Positions 16,702 to 25,715 of a DNA stretch of 64,000 nucleotides are shown here, piece by piece. Numbering within the stretch: position 1 is the stretch's first letter; each line of letters opens with the position of its first letter. The notes under the pieces are model-generated. The model saw only the letters and a program-made list of their open reading frames with translations. It had not been told where the DNA came from and searched no databases. A program made the position numbers and the translations under genes. Origin of the DNA: Tabrizicola caldifontis (GTDB taxonomy: Bacteria > Pseudomonadota > Alphaproteobacteria > Rhodobacterales > Rhodobacteraceae). The stretch is taken from the NCBI RefSeq assembly GCF_004762095.1, contig NZ_SIJH01000001.1, forward strand, positions 1-64,000. The letters are read 5' to 3'.

Positions 16702-18969
16702 TCAGCGAAGCTGCGCGGTGCGCATCAGCGGCGTGATGACCCGCACCTCGACCCGACGATTGCGGGGCTCGTTCGCCTGGGTGTCGATCAGCAGCTCGGT
16801 TTCACCATAGCCCTGAACGACCATGTTCTCGGGCGGAATGCCGAAATATTCGGTCAGTGCCAGCGCCACCGATTCCGCCCGCCGATCCGACAGCGCCAGG
16901 TTCAGCGCGGCCGGCCCCGTGGCGTCGGTATGGCCTTCGATCAGGAAGACCTCGCCAGGGTTCACCTCCAGAAGCCGCTGCATCACCCGGCCCAGATCGG
17001 CCAGTTTGCGTGCTTCCGAGGCCGCCACGACCGAGGAATTGGTCGCAAAGGTGATGTTGGGCACATCAATCACCGCCGCCAGAGCCCGCACTTCCGGGAT
17101 CTCGCGGATCTGGCGCAGGCTGAACTTACGACCTGCCCGCTCCGCTTCTATCGCGGCCAGCTCGCGCTTCAGCGCCGCATCGTTGTCATTCGGCGAAATC
17201 ACGATCCTGCGCCCCGGCTTTGGCAGGTCGCGCACCACAACCGGGGTTTCGCGGACCAGATCGTCGATCAGGATGATCTCGCGGCCCAGCCGGTCATAGG
17301 TCGCGCGGCGCAGCACCCGGCCGGTCGCGTCGCGGATCGTCACGACCTGAGTGCCATCCTCGCGTTCGATGATGGTGCGGGTCGAGCCGTCCTTGAAGGT
17401 TTCTGTCCGCACGGTCGAACCCGGGCGACGGATCACGGTGTCGTCGTCCTTGAGCACCTGATAGGTGCCATCCGGCCGCAGCACAATCACCCGGTCTCCG
17501 GTATTCGAAACGACGCGGCGCTCTTCGCGTTCGTTGTTGGCCGACTTGATGATCGCGCCAACCGCCAAAGCGCCCAGCACAAGCAGGCCCGCCTTCTCAA
17601 GGTCGGACAGACCACTTTTCTTGCCGCCGGACAGGGCCACGGGCGGGGCGGCGAATTCCTGGGCCGAGCTGCGCACGGCATCCGGCGCAATGGTTTCGGT
17701 CACGGCCGCGACCACCGCCGCAGGATCCGCCGGAGCCAGCATCGGGGGCACAGTGCCGTCGGTCGTCTGAGCGGCGCCTTCGGCAGGCGCCGCCGCGACA
17801 GCTGCCGCAGCGGCGATCGCCTCGGGTTCGATCGCAGTCGGATCTGAGGTCAGAAGCTGTGTCAGGCTTTCAACCTCGGCCTCGGTGACGACAGGGGCAT
17901 CGACCGCCTGGGTAATGTCAAGGGGTTCCTGTTCTGCCACCTTCAGGCCTGCCGCCGGATCGATGAGCTGCCCCGACGCGTCGGTCTTCAGTTCGGCCTC
18001 GGCCGCCGCCAGCGCGGCCGCCGCGACTGCCGGATCGATGATCTCGCCAGTGGCCGGGTTGACGATCCCCTCGTCAGAAGGTGCGGAATTCGCCTGTTCG
18101 ACAACCGACTCTTCGGCCGGAGCCTGGGGCGCCGCTTCCTGAACGACCGCCTCCTCTGCCGGGGCCTCGGGCGCAGCCTGTTCGACGATCACCCCTTCGG
18201 CCGGTGCCTCAGGCACAATCTCTTCGCCGACGGCCTCGGCAGGGGCTTCCGCCTGTGCGGCGGCCTCTGCTTCCGCCTGTGCGGCAGCTTCGGCCGCAGC
18301 CCGGTCGGCAGCTTCGGCCTCGGCCTGCATCTGGGCTTCCAGGGCGGCCTGTGCGGCTGCCGCAGCCTCGGCTTCTGCCTGCGCCTGCGCTGCGGCCTCG
18401 GCCTGGGCGGCAGCTTCGGCCTCGGCGGCGGCCTGGGCGGCAGCCTCGGCTTCTGCCTTGGCAGCTGCTTCCTCGGCCGCCCGGGCGGCGGCTTCGGCTT
18501 CGGCCTGCGCCTGTGCCGCAGCTTCTGCTGCCGCCTGCGCCGCCGCTTCGGCTTCGGCTCTGGCGGCTTCCGCTTCGGCGCGGGCCTGTTCCTCGGCCAG
18601 GGCGGCTTCCAGCGCCGCCGCTTCTGCCGCAGCACGCGCTTCGGCTTCCGCCTCGGCCGCAGCACGGGCTTCTTCCTCGGCCTGCGCCTGGGCGGCGGCC
18701 TGTGCTGCGGCCTCCTCGGCGGCCCGGGCGGCCGCTTCTGCCTCTGCCTCTGCGGCAGCCTGGGCCGCGGCAGCCTCGGCCTGTTTCAGGGATTCGATGA
18801 TGGCCTCCAGATCGCAGGGCGCCTCGGCCGTAGGCACGCACAGCACCGACCCGTCCGGCCCGGTCACAGAGCCATCGTCGTTCAGCACCTGTGCATGGAC
18901 GGGCATGGTGCCCACCGGGCTGATGGCGACCGACAGGGCCGTCGTGGAAATCAGAAGCTTTCTCATCAT
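16702..18969 (-). CDS. Long alanine-rich OmpA-family protein
   Basis: 755 aa envelope protein. A signal peptide ends near HAQ (residue about 27). A very long Ala/Glu(Gln/Arg) helix follows (about 58-260), then Pro/Glu-rich repeats of the form EAPAEExVVE (about 265-320). A hydrophobic segment LLVLGALAVGAII lies at about 475-487, followed by a region of short DGT-type repeats (RPDGTYQV, REDGTQVV). The C-terminal OmpA peptidoglycan-binding domain (about 640-755) has TFATNS, EGHTDATGPAALN, LSDRRAESVA and NRRVEVRV. It is 145 bp downstream of coxE. The low-complexity helix may span the periplasm and tie the wall to another envelope part; its relation to the cox-type genes is unclear. Confidence 0.88.
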   Translation of the reverse strand: MMRKLLISTTALSVAISPVGTMPVHAQVLNDDGSVTGPDGSVLCVPTAEAPCDLEAIIESLKQAEAAAAQAAAEAEAEAAARAAEEAAAQAAAQAQAEEEARAAAEAEAEARAAAEAAALEAALAEEQARAEAEAARAEAEAAAQAAAEAAAQAQAEAEAAARAAEEAAAKAEAEAAAQAAAEAEAAAQAEAAAQAQAEAEAAAAAQAALEAQMQAEAEAADRAAAEAAAQAEAEAAAQAEAPAEAVGEEIVPEAPAEGVIVEQAAPEAPAEEAVVQEAAPQAPAEESVVEQANSAPSDEGIVNPATGEIIDPAVAAAALAAAEAELKTDASGQLIDPAAGLKVAEQEPLDITQAVDAPVVTEAEVESLTQLLTSDPTAIEPEAIAAAAAVAAAPAEGAAQTTDGTVPPMLAPADPAAVVAAVTETIAPDAVRSSAQEFAAPPVALSGGKKSGLSDLEKAGLLVLGALAVGAIIKSANNEREERRVVSNTGDRVIVLRPDGTYQVLKDDDTVIRRPGSTVRTETFKDGSTRTIIEREDGTQVVTIRDATGRVLRRATYDRLGREIILIDDLVRETPVVVRDLPKPGRRIVISPNDNDAALKRELAAIEAERAGRKFSLRQIREIPEVRALAAVIDVPNITFATNSSVVAASEARKLADLGRVMQRLLEVNPGEVFLIEGHTDATGPAALNLALSDRRAESVALALTEYFGIPPENMVVQGYGETELLIDTQANEPRNRRVEVRVITPLMRTAQLR

Positions 18970-19114
18970 CGTTCCTCACATTGAAGGGCCATGCCGGCAA
19001 TGCAGCAGACCTGCAGCGTTCCCGTCAAAGCCCGGCCCGACCAATTAAGGCAGCCAGGCGCTGATATGCCATAGCAAGGCCCTGCAACAGGATAACCGGT
19101 GCGCAAGCCCGCGC

Positions 19115-20365
19115 CTAGTCATGCATCCGTGCCAGCAGCCTGTCGCGCAGGCCACGGTCACCGGGGTCGGACAGCGCCTGACCCAGAGCTTCCAGCGAGG
19201 CAATGGAATGGCCTGCGCGAAAACTGTCCACATGCGGCAGAAGCGCCCTGATGCCGGCGGCCTTCGGGGCAAAGCCGGTCCAGCGCAGCAGCGGGTTCAG
19301 CCAGATCAGCCTTCGGCAGGACAGGTGCAGACGCTCGGCCTCTTTTGCCAGAACCCCCGCATCGTCACGGTCAAGCCCGTCGGTGATCAACAGCACCACC
19401 GCCCCCTGCCCAAGCACGCGGCGCGACCAGTCACGATTGAACACATGCAGGGACTGACCGATGCGTGTGCCGCCCGACCAGTCCTGCGCCTCCTGCCCGG
19501 CTGCCTTCAGCGCGGCATCCACGTCGCGCGCACGCAGGTGGCGGGTGATGTTCGTCAGCCGGGTGCCGAAGGTGAAGGCATGCACCTTAGCCCAGCCCTG
19601 CCCCTTGCGGTTGGCCACAGCATGAACGAAGTGCAGCACCATCCGGCTGTAGTCAGTCATCGACCCTGAAATGTCGCACAGCACGACAAGGTTCGGCCAC
19701 CGCGTGACCGGGGCCTTGTGGGCAAGGCTGGCGATCTCTCCTCCGTGGCGCAGCGCCTGACGCAGGGTGCGGCGGGCATCGATCCGGGCGGTCAGGGCCG
19801 AAGGCGCGGTGCGGCGGATCCTCAGTGGCGGCACGGGCAGCGAAAGACGCGCAAGCATCCGTTTGGCTGCGGCGATCTCCTCGGCCGACATCTGCTCGAA
19901 GTCGAGGGTCTTAAGCCGTTCTTCGGCCGACAGGGTGGCGGTGGCGTCGATCTCGATCTGTTCAGGCGCCTCGCCGGTCTGGGGCATGGGCGGCAACTGC
20001 CCGTCCAGCAGCGCTTCGGCCGCGCGCTTTTCGGCGGCCTGGGCGGCGCGATCCTCCTGCACGCCGCGGATCTGCGGCAGCATGAGGCTCATCATGTGTT
20101 CCATGTAGCGCGGGTCGCGCCAGAACAGGCGGAACACCTGGGCAAAGGTTGCGCGTTCCTCGGGTCGGGAAACAAAGACCGCCTGCAGGGTGTGGAAGAA
20201 ATCCTCCTTCCGGGCAAAGCCCGCTGCCGCCACGGCGCGCACCGCGTCCAGAGTTCGACCAGGACCGACCGGCAATCCCGCCTTGCGCAGGGCGCGGGCA
20301 AAGTGGGCCAGATTCTCGGCAAGCTTGCCGTCCTCGGGCAGGTCAAGCTGGGCGTAGCTCGCCAT
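19115..20365 (-). CDS. coxE: VWA-domain protein, CoxE-like
   Basis: 416-aa protein of the CoxE/VWA_CoxE family. The von Willebrand A domain (about 225-400) has a complete MIDAS start DISGSM (231-236), a downstream TDGLDRDD and the family's RRLIWLNPLLRW. In Oligotropha, CoxE works with the AAA ATPase CoxD to build the Cu-Mo site of CO dehydrogenase; other homologs assist molybdenum hydroxylases generally. It is coupled to coxD, with only 2 bp between genes. Structural CO dehydrogenase genes (coxMSL) are absent from the window. Confidence 0.88.
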   Translation of the reverse strand: MASYAQLDLPEDGKLAENLAHFARALRKAGLPVGPGRTLDAVRAVAAAGFARKEDFFHTLQAVFVSRPEERATFAQVFRLFWRDPRYMEHMMSLMLPQIRGVQEDRAAQAAEKRAAEALLDGQLPPMPQTGEAPEQIEIDATATLSAEERLKTLDFEQMSAEEIAAAKRMLARLSLPVPPLRIRRTAPSALTARIDARRTLRQALRHGGEIASLAHKAPVTRWPNLVVLCDISGSMTDYSRMVLHFVHAVANRKGQGWAKVHAFTFGTRLTNITRHLRARDVDAALKAAGQEAQDWSGGTRIGQSLHVFNRDWSRRVLGQGAVVLLITDGLDRDDAGVLAKEAERLHLSCRRLIWLNPLLRWTGFAPKAAGIRALLPHVDSFRAGHSIASLEALGQALSDPGDRGLRDRLLARMHD

Positions 20366-20367
20366 GC

Positions 20368-21273
20368 TCAGGCCGGAGCCAGTTCGCGCCTGACCTCGTC
20401 CAGCAGGCGCCTGGCCTCGGCGCCCTGGATCTTCGCGATGTCATCCTGGTATTTCAGGATCGCGCCCAGCGTGTCGGCGATCACCTCGGGCGAAAGCGCA
20501 ATCACATCCAGCGCCAGCAGACATTTCGCCCAGTCGATCGCTTCGGCCACGCCCGGTTTCTTGAACAGGTCTTCCGAGCGCAGGCGCTGGACGAAGGCCA
20601 CCACCTCGCGCGAAAGCTGCGCCTGGGCCTCGGGCACGCGGGCGTGCAGGATCGCAAGTTCGCGATCGAAGCCGGGATAATCTACCCAATGATACAGGCA
20701 GCGGCGTTTCAGAGCATCATGCACCTCGCGCGTGCGGTTCGAGGTAAGGATTACAATGGGCGGTTCAGGCGCCCGGATCGTGCCAAGTTCGGGGATGGTC
20801 ACCTGGAAATCCGACAGTGCCTCCAGCAGGAAGGCCTCGAAGGGTTCGTCGGTGCGGTCTAGTTCGTCGATCAGAAGAACCGGCGCGCCGCCGGGCTGGG
20901 GGCGCATGGCGGCAAGAAGCGGGCGTTCGATCAGGTAGCGTTCGGTGAACAGCTCGGATTGCAGCGTGTCGCGGTCGGCCGTGGCCTCGGCGGTGCGAAT
21001 GGCGATCATCTGTGCGGCAAAGTTCCATTCGGCAACGGCAGAAGCCGCATCAAGCCCCTCGTAGCATTGCAGGCGGATCAGCCGGCGGCCCAGGGCGGAG
21101 GCCAGCGTCTTGGCGATTTCCGTCTTGCCGACCCCTGCCTCGCCTTCCAGAAAAAGCGGACGCCCAAGTTTCAGCGCCAGGAACACCACCGTCGCCAGCG
21201 CGCGCGATGCGACATAGCCCTGCCCTGCAAGCAAGGCTTCCACACCGTCGATGTCTCTGGGAATGGCGGTCAA
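20368..21273 (-). CDS. coxD: MoxR-family AAA ATPase, CoxD-like
   Basis: 301-aa AAA+ chaperone ATPase. Walker A is GEAGVGKT (44-51), Walker B VLLIDELDR (about 127-135), and sensor-1 follows as ILTSN. The start is the TTG at 21273, which has a perfect AGGAGG 5 bp upstream; longer versions would add residues unlike the family. It pairs with the VWA protein that follows, the standard MoxR-VWA module for inserting metal or cofactor. The LysR gene lies 48 bp upstream in the same direction, so it may be part of the same transcript. Confidence 0.9.
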   Translation of the reverse strand: MTAIPRDIDGVEALLAGQGYVASRALATVVFLALKLGRPLFLEGEAGVGKTEIAKTLASALGRRLIRLQCYEGLDAASAVAEWNFAAQMIAIRTAEATADRDTLQSELFTERYLIERPLLAAMRPQPGGAPVLLIDELDRTDEPFEAFLLEALSDFQVTIPELGTIRAPEPPIVILTSNRTREVHDALKRRCLYHWVDYPGFDRELAILHARVPEAQAQLSREVVAFVQRLRSEDLFKKPGVAEAIDWAKCLLALDVIALSPEVIADTLGAILKYQDDIAKIQGAEARRLLDEVRRELAPA

Positions 21274-21321
21274 TCGTTCCTCCTGGCCGTCGCGGCAGGT
21301 TGTCCGGGCCTTGCGCAAGGG

Positions 21322-22197
21322 TCAAGCCGTTTCAGCGGCCAGCCAGTCACGGAACGACCGCAGGGGCGCCCGGTCGGGGCCGGCCTGCGGCCAGACCAGA
21401 TAGTAGCTGCCAAGCGCAGCGACGGGCGGGCCGAAGACGGGAACCAGCCGGCCCTCGTCCAGCTCGCGCCCGATCAGGAAAGTCGGAACCAGTGCCAGCC
21501 CCATGCCGTGGATCGCGGCCTGGATCAGCGTGGCGAACTGGTCGAACATCATGCCCGCCGGCCTGTGCCCCGGGTGGCCGTGATGCGCAAGCCAGCGCCC
21601 CCAGTCGCCCGGGCGGCTTTCCAGCTGCAAAAGCGGATGAGACAGGATGTCCGTCGCGTGGGTCAGCCCTGCCAGACCCGGCGCGGCGACAGCGATCACC
21701 GCTTCGTCCATGAGTTTGAGGTAAGCCACACCCGGCCAGTCCTGCCGCCCGTAGTGAATGGCGGCATCGAAGGTCGTGCCAGCGAAATCGAAAGGGCGCA
21801 GGCGGGTGGACAGGTTCACCGTCACCTCGGGGTGGCTTTGGGCAAAGCGCGCAAGGCGAGGGGCAAGCCAGTGCATCCCGAAGGCGGGCAGTATCGCGAG
21901 GTTGAGCGACCCTCCCATCGGGTTCGCCCTGAGGGTGACCGAGGCCGAGGCCAGCAGATGCAGGGCCTTGCGCACCTCGTTCACATAGTCCCGCGCCGCC
22001 GGCGTCAGCTGCAGGCGTTGGCGTTCGCGGATCAGGAGCGGCACGCCGAGCTGGCTTTCCAGCCCTTGCAGCGCGCGGCTGATCGCACCCTGTGTCAGGT
22101 TCAACTCGCGTGCCGCCCCGGAGGCGGTGCCGAGGCGATCGACGGCCTCGAGCGCCATGAGGGCCGGGATCGGCGGCAGGTAGCGGCGGGGCAGCAT
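21322..22197 (-). CDS. LysR-family regulator, probably of glutaryl-CoA dehydrogenase
   Basis: 291 aa: winged helix-turn-helix at the N-terminus (GTASGAARELNLTQGAISRALQGLE, about 23-47) and a periplasmic-binding-protein-like effector domain. The closest style is GcvA/GcdR. It is divergent from gcdH with 92 bp between start codons, the usual layout for a LysR activator and its target. A T-N11-A palindrome overlaps its own ribosome site, pointing to autoregulation. An effector such as glutarate or glutaryl-CoA is inferred from gcdH. Confidence 0.9.
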   Translation of the reverse strand: MLPRRYLPPIPALMALEAVDRLGTASGAARELNLTQGAISRALQGLESQLGVPLLIRERQRLQLTPAARDYVNEVRKALHLLASASVTLRANPMGGSLNLAILPAFGMHWLAPRLARFAQSHPEVTVNLSTRLRPFDFAGTTFDAAIHYGRQDWPGVAYLKLMDEAVIAVAAPGLAGLTHATDILSHPLLQLESRPGDWGRWLAHHGHPGHRPAGMMFDQFATLIQAAIHGMGLALVPTFLIGRELDEGRLVPVFGPPVAALGSYYLVWPQAGPDRAPLRSFRDWLAAETA

Positions 22198-22198
22198 T

Positions 22199-22213
22199 AT
22201 GAGTTTCCCTCAT
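22199..22213. promoter_or_regulatory. LysR-type T-N11-A box
   Basis: ATGA-N7-TCAT inverted repeat containing an exact T-N11-A spacing. It begins 2 bp before the LysR start codon and covers the GAGGGAA ribosome site, so binding would reduce LysR synthesis. It is about 77 bp from the gcdH start. Confidence 0.5.
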
Positions 22214-22289
22214 GAACCCGTGCAGGGCTTTCGATAGCAGGCACCTGCCCTTTTGTGCAATACTGCCGTCAGCGAATGGAGGTCTGACC

Positions 22290-23510
22290 ATGCTGGATGC
22301 ACCGAAACTGAAGGCCAAGGATGCCCCGGATCTGGGGCATTTCGACTGGGAGGATCCGTTCCGGCTGAACGATCAGCTGACGGAAGAAGAGCGGATGCTG
22401 CGCGATGCGGCCCGCGCCTATGCGCAGGAAAAGCTGCAACCGCGCGTGGTGGCTGCCTACCGCGAGGAGACGACGGACCCGGGCATCTTCCGCGAGATGG
22501 GCGAGATGGGGCTTCTGGGCGTGACGATCCCCGAGGAATACGGTGGGCTTGGCGCGTCCTATGTGGCCTACGGGCTGGTGGCGCGCGAGGTGGAGCGGGT
22601 CGATTCGGGCTATCGCAGCATGATGAGCGTGCAGTCGAGCCTGGTGATGTATCCGATCTACGCCTATGGCACCGAGGCGCAGCGGCAGAAATACCTGCCC
22701 AAGCTCGCAACCGGCGAATGGATCGGCTGCTTCGGCCTGACAGAACCCGACGCGGGGTCCGACCCGGCGGGCATGAAGACCACGGCGAAGAAGACGGCGA
22801 ACGGCTATGTGCTGAACGGCGCGAAGATGTGGATTTCGAACGCGCCCATCGCGGATGTTTTCGTGGTCTGGGCCAAGTCCGAGGCGCATGGCGGCAAGAT
22901 CAAGGGCTTCGTGCTGGAAAAGGGCATGACGGGCCTGTCGGCGCCGAAGGTGGGGGGCAAGCTGTCGCTTAGGGCATCCATCACCGGCGAAATCGTGCTG
23001 AAGGATGTCGAGGTCGGCGAGGACGCGCTTCTGCCGCATGTCGAAGGTCTGAAGGGGCCCTTCGGATGTCTGAACCGGGCGCGCTATGGCATCAGCTGGG
23101 GCGTCATGGGGGCCGCGGAGTTCTGCCTGCACGCCGCCCGGCAGTACGGGCTTGACCGCAAGCAGTTCGGCAAGCCGATCGCGGGAACGCAGCTTTACCA
23201 GCTGAAGCTTGCCAACATCATGACCGAGATTTCGCTGGGGTTGCAGGCGTCCTTGCGCGTCGGGCGGCTGATGGACGAAGCCAACGCAGCGCCGGAGATG
23301 ATTTCCATCGTCAAGCGCAACAACTGCGGCAAGGCGCTGGAAGCGGCGCGGATGGCGCGCGACATGCATGGCGGCAACGGCATCCAGGAAGATTTCCAGA
23401 TCATGCGCCACATGGTGAACCTCGAGACGGTGAACACCTACGAGGGAACGCATGACATCCATGCTCTGATCCTGGGCCGCGCGATCACCGGGCTGCAGGC
23501 ATTCTTCTGA
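22290..23510 (+). CDS. gcdH: Glutaryl-CoA dehydrogenase
   Basis: FAD acyl-CoA dehydrogenase that oxidises and decarboxylates glutaryl-CoA to crotonyl-CoA in lysine and tryptophan breakdown (406 aa, full length). The family signatures [13 protein letters not shown] (about 147-159) and the C-terminal [12 protein letters not shown] are present, with the catalytic base at E385. The arginine-containing substrate region and [11 protein letters not shown] are as in GCDH rather than short-chain dehydrogenases. ATG 22290 follows GGAGG. A CoA-transferase is often adjacent in other bacteria but is not here. Confidence 0.93.
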   Translation: MLDAPKLKAKDAPDLGHFDWEDPFRLNDQLTEEERMLRDAARAYAQEKLQPRVVAAYREETTDPGIFREMGEMGLLGVTIPEEYGGLGASYVAYGLVAREVERVDSGYRSMMSVQSSLVMYPIYAYGTEAQRQKYLPKLATGEWIGCFGLTEPDAGSDPAGMKTTAKKTANGYVLNGAKMWISNAPIADVFVVWAKSEAHGGKIKGFVLEKGMTGLSAPKVGGKLSLRASITGEIVLKDVEVGEDALLPHVEGLKGPFGCLNRARYGISWGVMGAAEFCLHAARQYGLDRKQFGKPIAGTQLYQLKLANIMTEISLGLQASLRVGRLMDEANAAPEMISIVKRNNCGKALEAARMARDMHGGNGIQEDFQIMRHMVNLETVNTYEGTHDIHALILGRAITGLQAFF

Positions 23511-23614
23511 GCTTGGCCGGGCTTCTTCGCCCGTGCTACGCCTGCGGCGTGGCGCGGGTGGAGAGGGTGGATGCCTCCGGCGGGGACAGTTGAAGGAAGA
23601 CTGGGGAGGCGGTC

Positions 23615-24649
23615 GTGAAGATCACGGCCGTCCTGACAGTGAAGAACGAGGGCGCCTTCCTGCTGGAATGGCTGGCGCATCACCGGGCCTGCGGGATCAC
23701 CGATTTCCTCGTGTTCTCGAACGATTGCGAGGACGGAACAGACGAGATGCTGGACCGGCTGGCCGAACTGGGCTGGCTGACCCATGTCCGCAATCCGGGG
23801 CCCCATGACGAAGGCCCGCAATGGGCGGCCCTGAAACAGGCGGACAGGCACCCCCTGGTGCGCACGGCGGACTGGCTGATCGTCCTGGACATCGATGAGT
23901 TCATCAATGTCCACGCCGGCGACCGGACGATCCCGGCCTTGCTGGCGGCGCTGCCGCAGGCCACGGCCATTCCGTTGACCTGGCGGCTTTTCGGCAACGC
24001 GGGGGTCGTGGCGACTGACGGAACGGTCACCGAGACCTTCACTCGCGCAGCACCGGCCGTTCTGCACTGGCCCTGGCGGGCGGCGATGTTCAAGACCCTG
24101 TTCCGCAACGATGGCTGCTACGGCAAGCTTGGGGTGCATCGCCCACGCGCAGCGAACCCCGACCGGCTTGATGGCGCCTGCTGGTTCGATGGCTCGGGCC
24201 GGCGGCTTCCCGCGGAATACCGGACAGGCCGCGTCTACTCTGCCTTCGGGCAGGACAACTACCGTCTGGCGCAGCTGAACCATTATGCGCTTGGTTCGAT
24301 AGAGGATTACCTGTTGAAATGCGACCGGGGCCGGCCGAACCGCGAGGGCTCGGTGATGGGCATGGATTACTGGATCGACCGCAACTTCTGCGATGTCGAG
24401 GACCGGAGCATCCTGTCGCTGAACAGTTCGGGCCTTCGGTCCGCACTCATGCAGGACAGCGTCCTCGGCGGCCTGCACGGCGCGGCCTTGTCATGGCGAC
24501 GGCAGCGCGTCCGTGCCCTGCTGACCGAGGAACCCTGGCGCGCGCTTTACGGTCGGCTTCTCATGGCTCCGCCGTCGCGCGTTCTGCCGAAAGAGGTCGC
24601 AGATGCGATCCGCAAGGCCGCGAACGGGGCCCGCGCGACCGGGGGTTGA
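23615..24649 (+). CDS. Family 2-like glycosyltransferase (Glyco_tranf_2_4)
   Basis: 344 aa. It begins with VLTVKNEGAFLLEWLAHH and carries the nucleotide-sugar metal motif D-x-D as LDIDEF (about residues 91-96), then GKLGVHRPR and the NHYALGSIEDYL region typical of DUF/Glyco_tranf_2_4 proteins. There is no membrane segment, so it is a cytoplasmic or peripheral enzyme, probably modifying a cell-surface or secreted glycan. The GTG start at 23615 has GGGGAGG 8 bp upstream. Donor and acceptor are unknown. The next gene in the same direction is of unknown function and may be connected. Confidence 0.85.
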   Translation: MKITAVLTVKNEGAFLLEWLAHHRACGITDFLVFSNDCEDGTDEMLDRLAELGWLTHVRNPGPHDEGPQWAALKQADRHPLVRTADWLIVLDIDEFINVHAGDRTIPALLAALPQATAIPLTWRLFGNAGVVATDGTVTETFTRAAPAVLHWPWRAAMFKTLFRNDGCYGKLGVHRPRAANPDRLDGACWFDGSGRRLPAEYRTGRVYSAFGQDNYRLAQLNHYALGSIEDYLLKCDRGRPNREGSVMGMDYWIDRNFCDVEDRSILSLNSSGLRSALMQDSVLGGLHGAALSWRRQRVRALLTEEPWRALYGRLLMAPPSRVLPKEVADAIRKAANGARATGG

Positions 24650-24742
24650 TCGCCTCACCCCTCCCTTTGCCCAATGGTTGCGCCGGCCCGCAATACCGAA
24701 ACAATGCCGATCCGTTGTTTGCGCATCGGGCGTGACTTTGGC

Positions 24743-24762
24743 GTGTAAACCCTTGTGTAAAC
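24743..24762. repeat. Direct repeat GTGTAAAC x2, 12-bp period
   Basis: Two copies of gtgtaaac start at 24743 and 24755, just over one helical turn apart, about 65 bp before the ATG at 24825. The spacing would suit a dimeric regulator. A ggggc/gcccc hairpin follows at 24790-24810. Confidence 0.35.
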
Positions 24763-24824
24763 TGGCTTTTCGCTTCACATTCCAAGGCCGGGGCAGCATT
24801 TTTCGCCCCGATGCGAAGGTGCAC

Positions 24825-25715
24825 ATGAACGAAATCTCTGCGGCACCCGAATGGCAGCACGCCATGCTGAAGATTGCCGAGGGCGACGGTGATTTCATGC
24901 CGCTCGGCCAGCGCCACTATGCCTTTTTCGCCGAGGAACGCCCTGTTCTTCTGGTGACGTTTGAAGATGCCGCCGACCTGCGCGAACGCGAAGACAAACT
25001 TCCCGAACACTACAGGCTTTGCAAGCAGCGCGGCTGGTCACTGCTGACCATTCTTTCCGAAGGTGAAACCTGGTGGCGCGATCCTGCGGTATTCCGCTAT
25101 TTCGATCGGCTTTCTGACGACGGCTTCCTTGAGGATTTCGACAAGGTCATCTTCTACGGTGCCGGACCGGCAGGCTATGCGGCGGCCGCCTATTCGATCA
25201 CGGCACCGGGGGCCGAACTGGTGCTGGTTGCCCCGCGCGCCACGCTTGATCCTGCGCTTGCCGGCTGGGATGAACGCCACCGGATCGCCCGGCGGATCAA
25301 CTTCCGCAGCCGCTATGGCTATGCGCCGGACATGATCGAAAGCGCCAAACGGGTCTGGCTGATCCACGACCCGCTGCACCGGCCCGACGCGATGCATGCC
25401 GCGCTGTTCCATCGCCCGTGGGTCACGCCGCTTTATGCCCGCTACACTGGCGAGGGCACCGAGGACACGCTCATCGAGATGAAGGTATTGGACCGGATCC
25501 TCGAGGCGGCAATGGACGGCAAGCTTTCCGCATCCTACTTCGCGTGGCTGTGGCGCGGGCGTCGGTCGAATGCAAGCTATCTGCGGGCAATTCTGGCGCG
25601 GGCCCGCATGTCGGGAAACCGGCAGCGGGAAATCATGATCTGCCGTTCGGTCACGCGGCGGCTGAACGCCCCGCGCTTTGCCCGGCGGCTTGAGGAACTT
25701 ACGGGCGGCGCCTGA
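24825..25715 (+). CDS. Conserved protein of unknown function, often mislabelled PAPS reductase
   Basis: 296 aa. Similar Rhodobacteraceae proteins, as I recall them, are annotated as phosphoadenosine phosphosulfate reductase, but this sequence has none of the needed cysteines or the PP-loop. It has an N-terminal part (HYAFFAEERPVLLVTFE, about 27-43) and a nucleophile-elbow-like turn FYGAGPAGYAA (about 109-119) followed by ELVLVAPRATLDP, as in alpha/beta hydrolases, but without the Ser. A catalytic role is therefore doubtful. The ATG at 24825 follows AAGG and was chosen over a much longer frame that reads through the intergenic region. It follows the glycosyltransferase, so a link to surface glycans is possible. 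Confidence 0.7.
   Translation: MNEISAAPEWQHAMLKIAEGDGDFMPLGQRHYAFFAEERPVLLVTFEDAADLREREDKLPEHYRLCKQRGWSLLTILSEGETWWRDPAVFRYFDRLSDDGFLEDFDKVIFYGAGPAGYAAAAYSITAPGAELVLVAPRATLDPALAGWDERHRIARRINFRSRYGYAPDMIESAKRVWLIHDPLHRPDAMHAALFHRPWVTPLYARYTGEGTEDTLIEMKVLDRILEAAMDGKLSASYFAWLWRGRRSNASYLRAILARARMSGNRQREIMICRSVTRRLNAPRFARRLEELTGGA

Noticed and set aside
15859-17847. Plus-strand frame of 662 codons
   Set aside because: Antisense to xdhC and the OmpA-like gene, both with clear domains; no family resemblance.
18081-18800. Pro/Arg-rich plus-strand frame of 239 codons
   Set aside because: Product of the GCx repeats encoding the Ala-rich helix on the other strand.
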